Assembly (NCBI RefSeq): GCF_018866245.1
Contig: NZ_CP076458.1
Coordinates: forward strand, 2,914,001 to 2,978,000
DNA length: 64,000 nucleotides
Direction: 5' to 3'
Source: Novisyntrophococcus fermenticellae
GTDB lineage: Bacteria; Bacillota; Clostridia; Lachnospirales; Lachnospiraceae
A model generated the notes under the pieces. The model was not told where the DNA came from. It did not search any database and saw only the letters and a list, made by a program, of their open reading frames with translations. Position numbers and translations under genes: made by a program. Positions 27,969 to 36,301 of the stretch are shown here, in pieces (position 1 is the stretch's first letter; every line of letters begins with the position of its first letter).

Positions 27969-29111
27969 TTATAATATTTCGGAATAATCCACAAGGGAAA
28001 GTCCATCCTCTTCCACTTCGATTACTTCGGGATCGTCTCCACCCGCATGTGCCTTTTCCAGAATTTCATCAACTGTCAGCGCAGGCATAGCCAGTTTTCT
28101 GGATTCAGCCGGAATCTGCTCATTTTTCAATTCAGAATTATGCTGCATAATATCCTCACCTTTGCTCTTTTCAAAATCCTTATCCATTTCGTATTCCAGA
28201 GCGGCTTGAATCGCAGCCGTTAAATCTTCTGTATTGTCCTGTCGTATCACCTGTTCCGAATCCGGTTCCGATATTTTTTTCACAGCTTCTTCTATATTTA
28301 TTTCTTCTACTTCATCTGCCGGTTCCAAAATCAGTTCCCGCGTCTCGGCTTCTATATCTTCTGCTGCGTTCCCATGTGTTTCAGAACTCTGTATCTCCTG
28401 GATACCGCTCTTCGCCTGTTCCGCTGAAGAGGTATCCTGCATATAACTCATCTCTTCTACGATATCCTTCTCTTTGGCAGGTTCTTCCTTCTTCGGCTTT
28501 CCGCGGCGTTTTTCTTTTTTCTTTCTGGCCTTTCTTTCCCGTCTGCTCAGTTTTGCTTCCGGTTCTTCCTCTTCTTCTGCTATTAGTTCGCCGTTTTTTT
28601 CCTCTGTTTCTCCAATCTGTTCATCTTCCTTATCCATATCCTCTTCATCGTCGTTCTTCCAGATTTCTGAAAGTATGAACAGGATTACCAGAAAGGCGAC
28701 GGCAAGACCAAGGATGATTCTGCCTTCAAATGTCTGCATGGCTATCGAAACATAACCGATGAAGGGGATTGTGATCAGAACCTTTTCGCCTGTCCCACGC
28801 AAGGTGACTTCTTCTGTTGTCCCTCCCTTGCCTTTCACGGTATAGTGTCCTGTATCCGAATCTATCTCAATAATCTCAGCTGCATAAACAGATGTGTTAG
28901 TCGTGCGAAGCAGTTTGTCACCTGCCTCCAGTTTGTCCAGACTCACGGTCCGCCCATACACAACAGAACCATTGCTTAAATTTGTATCCGTAATGCTGTC
29001 ACCTACAATAGCGGTGGATATCCCTGCAAATTGGGGTACAATCAAAGCCAGACCGGTCAACAGAAAACATACAACACATAGATTAACAATGAATCTCAAA
29101 AATTTTGCCAT
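27969..29111 (-). CDS. SipW-like membrane protein lacking signal-peptidase catalytic residues
   Basis: A 380-residue protein from MAKFLRFIVNLCVV, with AAGGAG upstream. A membrane helix (7-28) is followed by an outer domain like that of SipW-type signal peptidases: NGSVVYGRTVSLDKLEAGDK, then YTVKGKGG, then IPFIGYVSIAMQTFEG, then a second helix (130-151). The catalytic serine position of SipW (GSMEP) reads as GDSITD, with the serine one place off. The region aligned to its catalytic histidine (THR) reads YAA. So it is probably not a peptidase. Residues 152-380 are a highly charged cytoplasmic tail, acidic with a Lys/Arg block (RRERKARKKKEKRRGKPKK). Function unknown. Own promoter at 29151-29179. 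Confidence 0.75.
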   Translation of the reverse strand: MAKFLRFIVNLCVVCFLLTGLALIVPQFAGISTAIVGDSITDTNLSNGSVVYGRTVSLDKLEAGDKLLRTTNTSVYAAEIIEIDSDTGHYTVKGKGGTTEEVTLRGTGEKVLITIPFIGYVSIAMQTFEGRIILGLAVAFLVILFILSEIWKNDDEEDMDKEDEQIGETEEKNGELIAEEEEEPEAKLSRRERKARKKKEKRRGKPKKEEPAKEKDIVEEMSYMQDTSSAEQAKSGIQEIQSSETHGNAAEDIEAETRELILEPADEVEEINIEEAVKKISEPDSEQVIRQDNTEDLTAAIQAALEYEMDKDFEKSKGEDIMQHNSELKNEQIPAESRKLAMPALTVDEILEKAHAGGDDPEVIEVEEDGLSLVDYSEIL

Positions 29112-29150
29112 CAAATATTTCTCCTTGGTATATTTCATTCCGTGGTTTTT

Positions 29151-29179
29151 ATTATAGCGCGTTTTAATAAAATATGCAA
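29151..29179 (-). promoter_or_regulatory. Promoter of the SipW-like gene
   Basis: -35 TTGCAT (29174-29179), 17-bp spacer, -10 TATAAT (29151-29156). It is divergent from the GNAT promoter starting 18 bp away. Confidence 0.82.
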
Positions 29180-29196
29180 GAATTCCAAACTGCCAC

Positions 29197-29225
29197 TTGC
29201 ATCCTTTTTCCATCTCTTTTATACT
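29197..29225 (+). promoter_or_regulatory. Promoter of the GNAT gene, leaderless layout
   Basis: -35 TTGCAT (29197-29202), 17-bp spacer, -10 TATACT (29220-29225). Only six bases separate the -10 from the ATG of the GNAT gene, so the transcript would start at or next to the start codon. Confidence 0.7.
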
Positions 29226-29231
29226 AGTAGT

Positions 29232-29984
29232 ATGAACCCTACGATAAAAACAATTGAAGATCTTTCCCTGAATGCCTGGCCTTCTCATCAGATTCAGATA
29301 TACGATGGGTGGATTCTCAGATTTTCCTACTTTTACACGCACCGAACCAACAGCGTAGAACAGATTGGTGAATCCTCCATTCCCCTAAACCAGAAAATTG
29401 ACTACTGTGAATCGGTTTACCGCCAATGGGGCACGCCTGCCATCTTTAAAATCAGTCCCCTGGTCTCCCCTGCGTTTGACCGCTTGCTGGAATCACGCAG
29501 ATATATGATACAGCATTCCACAGATGTCATGGTTATGGCGCTTGAGAAGAGCCATCGTTTTTCCGGCTCCCCCTGTATCAATATCAGCAGCTCCATATCA
29601 CCCGGCTGGATTGAAGGGCTTTTTGCGCTGAAAGGCACTACAAATGTGATGCATAAAACTGTGGTTCCTTCTATGTACCGTGCAATTCCCAAAGAAACCA
29701 TCTGTGCATCTATACGGGAACAGGGGAAGATTGTGGCAACCGGTCTGGGGATTCTGGACCGGAACTATATAGGCCTTTATGCCATCCATGTGCATCCCGC
29801 CTACCGGGGCCGTGGATACGCAAAAGCCATATGTTCTGCCATCCTTCAAAATGGAATTCTAAGAGGCGCCGACAGCGCTTACCTGCAAGTGGTAAAAGGT
29901 AATATTCCTGCCGTAACCCTCTATGAATCAATAGGATTTCAATATCTGTATAATTACTGGTTCCGTACCCGGCTTCTCTTATAA
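29232..29984 (+). CDS. GNAT family N-acetyltransferase
   Basis: A 250-residue protein from MNPTIKTIEDLSLNAWPSHQ. The C-terminal GNAT domain has the acetyl-CoA loop YAIHVHPAYRGRGYAKAICS and then AYLQVVKGNIPAVTLYESIGF. The N-terminal half (IQIYDGWILRFSYFYTHRTN) is a second, degenerate GNAT-like domain common in this subgroup. The substrate is unknown. No Shine-Dalgarno is visible; the promoter -10 abuts the ATG, so translation may be leaderless. It is one of only two clear plus-strand genes. Confidence 0.88.
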   Translation: MNPTIKTIEDLSLNAWPSHQIQIYDGWILRFSYFYTHRTNSVEQIGESSIPLNQKIDYCESVYRQWGTPAIFKISPLVSPAFDRLLESRRYMIQHSTDVMVMALEKSHRFSGSPCINISSSISPGWIEGLFALKGTTNVMHKTVVPSMYRAIPKETICASIREQGKIVATGLGILDRNYIGLYAIHVHPAYRGRGYAKAICSAILQNGILRGADSAYLQVVKGNIPAVTLYESIGFQYLYNYWFRTRLLL

Positions 29985-29988
29985 GGCA

Positions 29989-30030
29989 GGGCTGTTACAA
30001 TATCTGTAACAGCCCCCACTTTTATTTATT
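29989..30030 (+). terminator. Bidirectional terminator between the GNAT gene and crh
   Basis: An 11-bp stem GGGCTGTTACA/TGTAACAGCCC (29989-29999 with 30005-30015) followed by a T-rich run on the plus strand. The same hairpin lies just past the crh stop codon on the minus strand. Confidence 0.85.
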
Positions 30031-30276
30031 CGTCAGATATTCTTCGACACTTTTTATTGCATCCTCTTCATCAGCTCCATCACTGACAATCGTAACTTTT
30101 TCACCCGTATCCAATCCCAGCGCCATCATCCCCATAATGCTCTTGGCATTCACCCTTTTGCCGGGGGTTTCAAGATAAATATCGCTGCTGAACTGGCTGG
30201 CCACTTGTACTAACAGCGCTACAGGACGCGCTTCCATTCCAGTTGCGAGTTCGATGGTAATTGGTTTCCTAATCAT
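30022..30276 (-). CDS. crh: Crh-like HPr family protein (no phosphotransfer histidine)
   Basis: An 84-residue HPr-fold protein. The position of HPr His15 is Glu here (TGMEARPVAL), so it cannot carry phosphate in the PTS. Ser46 is kept within NAKSIMGMMAL, the site of HPr kinase. That combination defines Crh (Gln15 in Bacillus), a co-effector of CcpA in catabolite repression. It follows whiA with an 8-bp overlap, the same neighbour as in Bacillus. A carbon-control or metabolic-signal role is inferred. Confidence 0.85.
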   Translation of the reverse strand: MIRKPITIELATGMEARPVALLVQVASQFSSDIYLETPGKRVNAKSIMGMMALGLDTGEKVTIVSDGADEEDAIKSVEEYLTNK

Positions 30277-31237
30277 AATAATTCTCCTCCTTGTTTCCTC
30301 TTAACTCCTCTGCTATGCTGCTTAGTTTCCTTAATCTATGATTGACTCCTGACTTTCCGACTGAAGGATTCAGCATCAACCCCAACTCCTTCAGAGTCGC
30401 TTCCGGATATTGCAGCCTGAGCTGCGCAATCTCTTCCAGAGCATCCGAAAGTTCAGAAAATCCAATGGACTCCCTAATATAAGAGATATCATCAATTTGC
30501 TTTACTGCCGCACTCACAGTCTTGTTGATATTCGCAGCCTCACAATTCACTTTCCGGTTCACACTTCCCCTCATCTCTTTCAGAATCCTGATATTCTCCA
30601 GATCCAGAAGGGATATATTCGCTTCCATAAATCCTAAAAGAGACACAATTTGTGAGCCTTCCTTTACATAAACCACATAGTACTTTTTCCTCTGTACAAT
30701 CTTAGCATCAATATCAAATCCACAGATTAACGCCCTCAGCTGCTCCGCTTTCTGGCAGGTAGCACATACAATTTCATAATGATAAAACCGATATGGATTA
30801 CTGATGGAACCGGCTGCCAGAAATGCCCCTCTTAAAAATGCACGGCGGCAGCAATCCCTTTGTACAATAACATTATGTTCCAGAGACAGGTTCTCTTTAA
30901 CTTCGTAGTTTTCATCTAACAATCTGGCTGCCTGTAATACTTTAAGCGTATCTTTATGCTCTGAGACGGTAATCGTATAGGTTCTGCTCTTCTTTTGATT
31001 ATTACCTCTGCGCACTGTGATTTCTGCTTCTATCTTAAATGTTTTCCTCAATAAAGTAAAGAACTTTCTTGCAACCCATAAATTTTCTGTCTGTATCCGT
31101 ATTGAAAACCGGTCTCGCGCAGTTATCTTTACATGACCGCAAAAGCTGATTATTGCAGCGATTTCCGCAATCTGACAGTGCCTTGCAGCCGGATTCTGTC
31201 TGGATAATTCTTCCTTCACACTACTGGAAAAAGACAT
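30269..31237 (-). CDS. whiA: WhiA-type DNA-binding protein
   Basis: A 322-residue protein with an N-terminal LAGLIDADG-like domain (LRGAFLAAGSISNPYRFYHYE) and a C-terminal helix-turn-helix (RLQYPEATLKELGLMLNPSV, GKSGVNHRLRKL). In Bacillus WhiA affects division and chromosome segregation; in actinobacteria it drives sporulation. It lies in the conserved rapZ-whiA-crh order. Confidence 0.97.
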   Translation of the reverse strand: MSFSSSVKEELSRQNPAARHCQIAEIAAIISFCGHVKITARDRFSIRIQTENLWVARKFFTLLRKTFKIEAEITVRRGNNQKKSRTYTITVSEHKDTLKVLQAARLLDENYEVKENLSLEHNVIVQRDCCRRAFLRGAFLAAGSISNPYRFYHYEIVCATCQKAEQLRALICGFDIDAKIVQRKKYYVVYVKEGSQIVSLLGFMEANISLLDLENIRILKEMRGSVNRKVNCEAANINKTVSAAVKQIDDISYIRESIGFSELSDALEEIAQLRLQYPEATLKELGLMLNPSVGKSGVNHRLRKLSSIAEELRGNKEENYYD

Positions 31238-31240
31238 CCT

Positions 31241-32122
31241 TTATCCCTTCTTTCGATATCTATCCTTTTCAATATCCCTGTGTTCCAGGCGGATACCGTA
31301 ACCTTCTCCTTTTTTCAGACGCCCATAAAGCTCCCGGGCCAGTGTTACGGATCGATGCTTTCCCCCTGTACACCCTACCGCTATTATCAATTGGTTCTTT
31401 CCTTCGGCAATGTAATTCGGAATCAGAAAGCGTATCATATCCTCCAGCTTATCAGCAAATATCCTGGCTGTGTCAAATCCCATAACATAATTTTGTACTT
31501 CCTCATCCAAGCCGCTTAAAGGCCGAAGTTTATCTATATAATAAGGATTCGGAAGAAAACGCACATCAAAGACAAGGTCGGAATCCGATGGAATGCCATA
31601 CTTAAAGCCAAACGACAGAACCGTAATTATGAGATTATTAAATTTCTGTTCCTGAACAAATATCTTGTCCAGCCCTGCTTTTAGTTCCCTTGTCAAAAGC
31701 TGGCTTGTATCAATGATATAATCAGCCTGTACTTTCAGGAAGGCCAGGCGTCTCCTCTCTTTTTGAATCCCCACGTCCACGCGGCCTTCTCCGGCCAGAG
31801 GATGTGTACGTCGTGTCTCTTTATACCGCTTAACCAGAACTTGATCTTCCGCATCTAAAAACAGTATTTCGTATTTGATGCCATTTATACTCATATGCTC
31901 CAGCACGGTCTGCAGATCCTCGAGTGCCTGACCATTTCGGATATCGATTCCCAAAGCCACCTGCCGGATTTTGCCCTCCTCACCGCTCATTGTAAGCTGA
32001 GCCAGCTTCTCCACAAGAGAAATCGGCAGATTATCCACGCAGAAATATCCCGCATCCTCCAACATTTTCAAAGCCGTACTCTTTCCTGCACCGGACATTC
32101 CTGTTACAATTACAAAATGCAT
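31241..32122 (-). CDS. rapZ: RapZ/YvcJ nucleotide-binding protein
   Basis: A 293-residue protein with P-loop VTGMSGAGKSTAL, and the C-terminal domain with VGCTGGKHRSVTLARELYGR. It binds nucleotides; RapZ in E. coli is an RNA adaptor and YvcJ in Bacillus affects competence. The start is placed at MHFVIVTGMSG behind GGAGAG. A yvcK/mgfK gene, usual between rapZ and whiA in Bacillus, is absent. Confidence 0.95.
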   Translation of the reverse strand: MHFVIVTGMSGAGKSTALKMLEDAGYFCVDNLPISLVEKLAQLTMSGEEGKIRQVALGIDIRNGQALEDLQTVLEHMSINGIKYEILFLDAEDQVLVKRYKETRRTHPLAGEGRVDVGIQKERRRLAFLKVQADYIIDTSQLLTRELKAGLDKIFVQEQKFNNLIITVLSFGFKYGIPSDSDLVFDVRFLPNPYYIDKLRPLSGLDEEVQNYVMGFDTARIFADKLEDMIRFLIPNYIAEGKNQLIIAVGCTGGKHRSVTLARELYGRLKKGEGYGIRLEHRDIEKDRYRKKG

Positions 32123-32140
32123 CGGAAACACTCTCCTCCG

Positions 32141-33049
32141 TTAAAATCTTCCTAATAGCTTTACCTCTGGTTCGAGCTTTACACCAAACTTTTCAAATAC
32201 AATTCTCCGGACGTCCTGCATCAGCTGATAAACCTCAGATGCACTTGCATGATCTTTATTAATTACAAAACCACAGTGTTTTTCAGATACACAGGCACCC
32301 CCGACACAGTACCCTTTAAGGCCTGCGTCCATGATAAGCTTTCCGGCAAAATATCCTTCCGGGCGCTTGAAGGTACTTCCGGCACTGGGATATTCAAGCG
32401 GTTGTTTCTGGGCTCTTCTCTGCTGCAAATCGTCCATCACTATGCGGATTTCTTCCCGTTTTTGTTCCTTTAGCTGAATTACTGCTTCCAATACAATATA
32501 ATCTTCTTCTTTTATCACGCTGGTACGGTAACCAAGATGAAGTTCGTCCTCCTGAAGCGTTTTAACTTCACACTCCCTGTCAAGTACTGTCACCTGTTTG
32601 AGAACCTGCTTCATCTCGCCGCCATAGGCTCCTGCATTCATCGTGACGGCTCCGCCCAGCGTCCCCGGAATACCTGCTGCGAATTCAAAGCCGCCCAACC
32701 CCTCTTCAAGAGCCCTGCCGGCAATCTTTGACAGAAGGGCTCCGGCCTGAGCTCTGATCTGATTACCTTCCACTATTATATCATTGTAGTTTCTGAACAT
32801 CTGTAGTATGACACCGTCATAGCCCTCATCGCTGACAAGCAGATTGCTGCCATTGCCCACAACAAAAAAAGGAAGGTCATACTTCCTACAGACCTTCAGT
32901 ACCTGCTGAACTTCCAAAATGGTACCGGGACAGATATAGTATCTTGCCGGCCCGCCCACACGAAATGTGGTGTGCTTTCCCATCAGCTCCTGTGTTTTTA
33001 CCTGATCTTTTCCTACGATTTCACTAAAGCGTTCACTGATATTATCCAC
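32141..33049 (-). CDS. murB: UDP-N-acetylenolpyruvoylglucosamine reductase
   Basis: FAD-dependent enzyme making UDP-MurNAc for peptidoglycan. The protein is 302 residues, from a GTG behind GGTGAGG (VDNISERFSEIVG); a GTG four codons earlier is part of the RBS. FAD-binding segments HTTFRVGGPARYYICP, VVGNGSNLLVSDEGYDG and the type II features AGIPGTLGGAVTMNAGAYGGE and PSAGSTFKRPEGYFAGKLI are present. First gene of murB-rapZ-whiA-crh. Confidence 0.96.
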   Translation of the reverse strand: MDNISERFSEIVGKDQVKTQELMGKHTTFRVGGPARYYICPGTILEVQQVLKVCRKYDLPFFVVGNGSNLLVSDEGYDGVILQMFRNYNDIIVEGNQIRAQAGALLSKIAGRALEEGLGGFEFAAGIPGTLGGAVTMNAGAYGGEMKQVLKQVTVLDRECEVKTLQEDELHLGYRTSVIKEEDYIVLEAVIQLKEQKREEIRIVMDDLQQRRAQKQPLEYPSAGSTFKRPEGYFAGKLIMDAGLKGYCVGGACVSEKHCGFVINKDHASASEVYQLMQDVRRIVFEKFGVKLEPEVKLLGRF

Positions 33050-33152
33050 TATAAACCTCACCTGTTTTTAATACATGATACAAAGGAACATCCATTGGAT
33101 GTTCAGCACCCTAAAAAAGTTATTTAATGTCGGCTATACTAGTATCATTCAT

Positions 33153-33181
33153 ATTATACTATTGCCGCATTAAAAGTGCAA
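33153..33181 (-). promoter_or_regulatory. Promoter of murB-rapZ-whiA-crh
   Basis: -35 TTGCAC (33176-33181), 17-bp spacer, -10 TATAAT (33153-33158). The leader holds a hairpin GAACATCC/GGATGTTC before murB. Confidence 0.78.
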
Positions 33182-33182
33182 C

Positions 33183-33229
33183 AATAAAAGCAGCATCGTG
33201 TAATCGTCCACAATGCTGCAGCTTTTATT
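33183..33229 (-). terminator. Terminator of the spoIIA-spoVA operon
   Basis: Arms GCTGCAGCAT/ATGCTGC with flanking AATAAAAGC/GCTTTTATT pair across 33183-33229. It overlaps the spoVAE stop codon and lies just ahead of the murB promoter. Confidence 0.85.
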
Positions 33230-33584
33230 ATTCTTTCATTTTGGGTTTAAACACCAGGCTGGCGAGATAGCCGAAGATGAGGGCTCCGCTGATTCCTACT
33301 GCACTTGCCTTGAAACCACCTGTGAAAAGACCCAGGAAACCTTTTGCATCTACGGCATCTTTTACACCTTGAAAAAGAAGATGTCCAAATCCAAGGAGAG
33401 GTACACTGGCCCCTGCACCTGCATATTTGGCAAACGGGTCATAGATTTTAAGAAAGCTCAAAGCCGCTCCTGCACAGACCAGAAGTACCATGACACGGCC
33501 GGGCATCATCTTCGTCTTTTCCAACAGAATCTGGCAAAGTGCACAGATGAGTCCCCCTACCCAAAATGCATTGATATAGTCCAT
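33228..33584 (-). CDS. spoVAE: Stage V sporulation protein AE
   Basis: Membrane protein of 118 residues from MDYINAFWVGGLICALCQIL, with four hydrophobic segments. It is part of the SpoVA channel that moves dipicolinic acid into the forespore and out on germination. It is related to SpoVAC in its C-terminal half (AGAGASVPLLGFGHLLFQGV). It follows spoVAD by 5 bp. Confidence 0.94.
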   Translation of the reverse strand: MDYINAFWVGGLICALCQILLEKTKMMPGRVMVLLVCAGAALSFLKIYDPFAKYAGAGASVPLLGFGHLLFQGVKDAVDAKGFLGLFTGGFKASAVGISGALIFGYLASLVFKPKMKE

Positions 33585-33589
33585 TACAC

Positions 33590-34609
33590 TCACTCCTTTC
33601 CTGCGTGTTCCAAAATCACACCCTGGGCAATTCCCGGAACCGACTTTCCTTCATAAAAACTTACTTTCGACATCAATGCTCCCGTAGGAACAAAAAGAAT
33701 CCTTTTCCATTCTCCTGATTCTAATTTAGGAAGCAAGGTGGATGCAAGAACAGTTGCCGCACAGCCGCATCCGCTTCCGCCCGCATTCGTGTCCTGTGTA
33801 TTTGGATCGAAAATCAGCATGCCGCAGTCCAGGTAGTTTCCTGCAATATCGTAACCCTTCTTTTTCATGAGTTCTAAAAGTATTTCCTTGCCTATGGAGC
33901 CTAGATCTCCGGTGATAATCCGGTCGTAATCCTCAGGTTTTCTTTCAAAATCGGCCAGATTTTGTGCAATGGTGTCGGCAGCAGCCGGAGCCATACAGCC
34001 TCCCATGTTCTGAGAATCTTTTAACCCATAATCCACAATTTTCCCAGAGGTTATACCACTGATTTTTACATTACTCTTTTCCGACGAGACGATGCAGGCA
34101 CCGCTTCCCGTTACCGTCCAGCTTGAAGACGGCGGTCTTTGATTTCCATAGGCCAATGGAAAACGAAATTCTTTTTCAACGCTGGCGAAGTGACTGGAAG
34201 TCATGGATAATACGTAGTTTGCATATCCGCCTGCAACGGCCATTGCCCCCAGGGAAAGGGCTTCACCTATGGTAGAACAAGCTCCGTAAAGTCCGTAGAG
34301 CGGACGGTTCAAATCTACCAGTCCAAAGCAGGAAGCTATGGATTGAGCCAACAAATCACCTGCGAATATCATACGGATATCCTCTGCCTTGCGTCCACAT
34401 TTTTCCAATACCAGTTTGGCTGCCTTAATCTGCATCTCGCTCTCGGCTTCTTCCCAGCTTTTCTGTCCAAACATAGGGTCTTGTTCTATCTTATCGAAGT
34501 TCTCTCCCAGGGGCCCTTCCCCCTCTTTCTGCCCGACTATGGAAGCTGCACCGAGAATATACACATCTCTTTCAAATTCTGTACTTTGTTTGCCTTTTAT
34601 CTGGCTCAT
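33590..34609 (-). CDS. spoVAD: Stage V sporulation protein AD
   Basis: Thiolase-fold protein of 339 residues that binds dipicolinic acid within the SpoVA complex. Contains the family segments LYGLYGACSTIGEALSLGAM, AYGNQRPPSSSWTVTGSGA, and TGDLGSIGKEILLELMKKKG. The RBS AGGTGG is about 13 nt from the ATG. Confidence 0.96.
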   Translation of the reverse strand: MSQIKGKQSTEFERDVYILGAASIVGQKEGEGPLGENFDKIEQDPMFGQKSWEEAESEMQIKAAKLVLEKCGRKAEDIRMIFAGDLLAQSIASCFGLVDLNRPLYGLYGACSTIGEALSLGAMAVAGGYANYVLSMTSSHFASVEKEFRFPLAYGNQRPPSSSWTVTGSGACIVSSEKSNVKISGITSGKIVDYGLKDSQNMGGCMAPAAADTIAQNLADFERKPEDYDRIITGDLGSIGKEILLELMKKKGYDIAGNYLDCGMLIFDPNTQDTNAGGSGCGCAATVLASTLLPKLESGEWKRILFVPTGALMSKVSFYEGKSVPGIAQGVILEHAGKE

Positions 34610-34693
34610 ATCTAAGACATTCCACCTTTCTTTTACTGAACAAGAAGTTCCTTCATGGTTGTAGTATTCGAAGTTCTCTTTGAAAATATGCGT

Positions 34694-35161
34694 TTAAACC
34701 ACTCCCAAAGCCTTCAGAATCCAGTAGATCAGTCCCAGTACCCAGCTGGTAAATACTCCATACAAAATCACAGGACCGGCAATATTAAAAATCTTACAGC
34801 CCACACCAAATACCTGTCCTTCTTTTTGATATTCTATGGCAGGCGCCGCCACTGAATTGGCAAATCCTGTGATGGGAACCAGTGCCCCGGCACCTGCAAA
34901 ACTGACCAGTTTCTGATATAAATTGAAGCCTGTAAACAGAACACTCAAAAAGATCAAAGTCAAAGAACACCAGTTACCGGCCGTTTCTTTGTCCATGCCA
35001 AGACTTTTACAGTAGTTTAAGATTCCCTGTCCTAATACACATATCAGGCCCCCAATAATAAATGCCTTCAGCATCTGAATAAAAAGATTCCTGGTAGGCG
35101 TTACCTGACTTACATACTGCTCATACTCTTTTTTCTTATCTTCGTCCTTAATACTTCCCAT
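34694..35161 (-). CDS. spoVAC: Stage V sporulation protein AC
   Basis: Membrane protein of 155 residues with a cytoplasmic N-terminus and about four helices. SpoVAC acts as a mechanosensitive-type channel for dipicolinate. Contains AFIIGGLICVLGQGILNYCK and FAGAGALVPITGFANSVAAP. Confidence 0.95.
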   Translation of the reverse strand: MGSIKDEDKKKEYEQYVSQVTPTRNLFIQMLKAFIIGGLICVLGQGILNYCKSLGMDKETAGNWCSLTLIFLSVLFTGFNLYQKLVSFAGAGALVPITGFANSVAAPAIEYQKEGQVFGVGCKIFNIAGPVILYGVFTSWVLGLIYWILKALGVV

Positions 35162-35188
35162 ATCTCTTTGTACCTTCTTTCCGCTAAA

Positions 35189-35611
35189 TTAGTTTGCCCA
35201 GCCTTTATAAAAGTATAACAAGGAGCCCAATGTTTTTCCGACGGCCATACAGATGATGATAAACGGTGCTCCTCTGGTCAGCCCTATACGTCTGCACAGG
35301 ATTGCAAAGATATCGACGACCTCACCCAGCGCTATCACCCAGCTTCCCAGATAAATTCCCGCAAACAACCCATAGAGTGCCAGTCCGAAAGTTCCAAAAG
35401 GCAGGTGCCCTTGCCACAGGTAAACAAAATTTCCTGCCACTGCACCCAGAATGCAGCAATTTTCATACCAACGCACCCGACTGGCTGTCCTGGTGATTCC
35501 GGCATATCTCGGTACAATACCTATGCTTATAATAAAGGCTACTGTTCCGCTGGCTATGATAAATCCGGCCATCAGTCCTAAAATCCCCATCAGAAATTGC
35601 TGCCACATCAT
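35189..35611 (-). CDS. spoVAB: Stage V sporulation protein AB
   Basis: A 140-residue membrane protein with four predicted helices. It contains GLFAGIYLGSWVIALGEVVD, typical of SpoVAB. It overlaps the spoVAA stop by 4 bp. Needed for the long, ancestral SpoVA operon form. Confidence 0.93.
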   Translation of the reverse strand: MMWQQFLMGILGLMAGFIIASGTVAFIISIGIVPRYAGITRTASRVRWYENCCILGAVAGNFVYLWQGHLPFGTFGLALYGLFAGIYLGSWVIALGEVVDIFAILCRRIGLTRGAPFIIICMAVGKTLGSLLYFYKGWAN

Positions 35612-36225
35612 GTCTCTTTGCCCTCCCGGTCACTTGTCTCAATTATCGTGGTATCTACATCATCCTCGTATAACCGCATCTGTACTTCCAGAGGCGTCGG
35701 ATCTTGCGTCAGCTTTCTTTTACCAAAATGGTTGAAATAAAAAATAACTCCTATTCCTATCCCTATGGAATAGGTGACCTCCAGGATGGTAAACCCGGAG
35801 GAACTCTCTCCGGTAAACATCTGATAGATGTTTTGAAATAATTTGTCCACCGATACATCCGTGTTGAATGTCATAATTGAAAATGCAGTTCCAAAGAATG
35901 TGAGCAGACTGACAACAATCGTTTTCACCCAACTGACTATGGTGTTCTTTCCATTTGGATCCTCAAACGTAATTACAAAATTAGCTTCTCCAATATGGCA
36001 TACATCCACGTCGTCCTCTTCTTTTTCAATTTCACGTATGATATCAGTGACCGCCAGAACATATCTGCCATATTTCTCTTTTGGCAAGGAGATAACCTTT
36101 CGGTTCAAATTCCGTTTTAATACCTTTGTATCGGCACAGCTCAAGTTTGCTATATCACCAAGACAAACTTCCTCTTTTATGACCTTTATATTTTTATCTG
36201 TCTGCATATAAAGTGTTTTACTCAT
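35608..36225 (-). CDS. spoVAA: Stage V sporulation protein AA
   Basis: A 205-residue protein with a soluble N-terminal domain (about 1-105, including VCLGDIANLSCADTKVLKRN) and two C-terminal membrane helices. It is the first spoVA gene, 76 bp past sigF. Confidence 0.92.
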   Translation of the reverse strand: MSKTLYMQTDKNIKVIKEEVCLGDIANLSCADTKVLKRNLNRKVISLPKEKYGRYVLAVTDIIREIEKEEDDVDVCHIGEANFVITFEDPNGKNTIVSWVKTIVVSLLTFFGTAFSIMTFNTDVSVDKLFQNIYQMFTGESSSGFTILEVTYSIGIGIGVIFYFNHFGKRKLTQDPTPLEVQMRLYEDDVDTTIIETSDREGKET

Positions 36226-36301
36226 TTAAGCCACTTCCCTGTCTATCCTGTTTATACATAGACTTAGTATGGCAATTCCTTCAATAAATATTCGTTACAA
36301 T

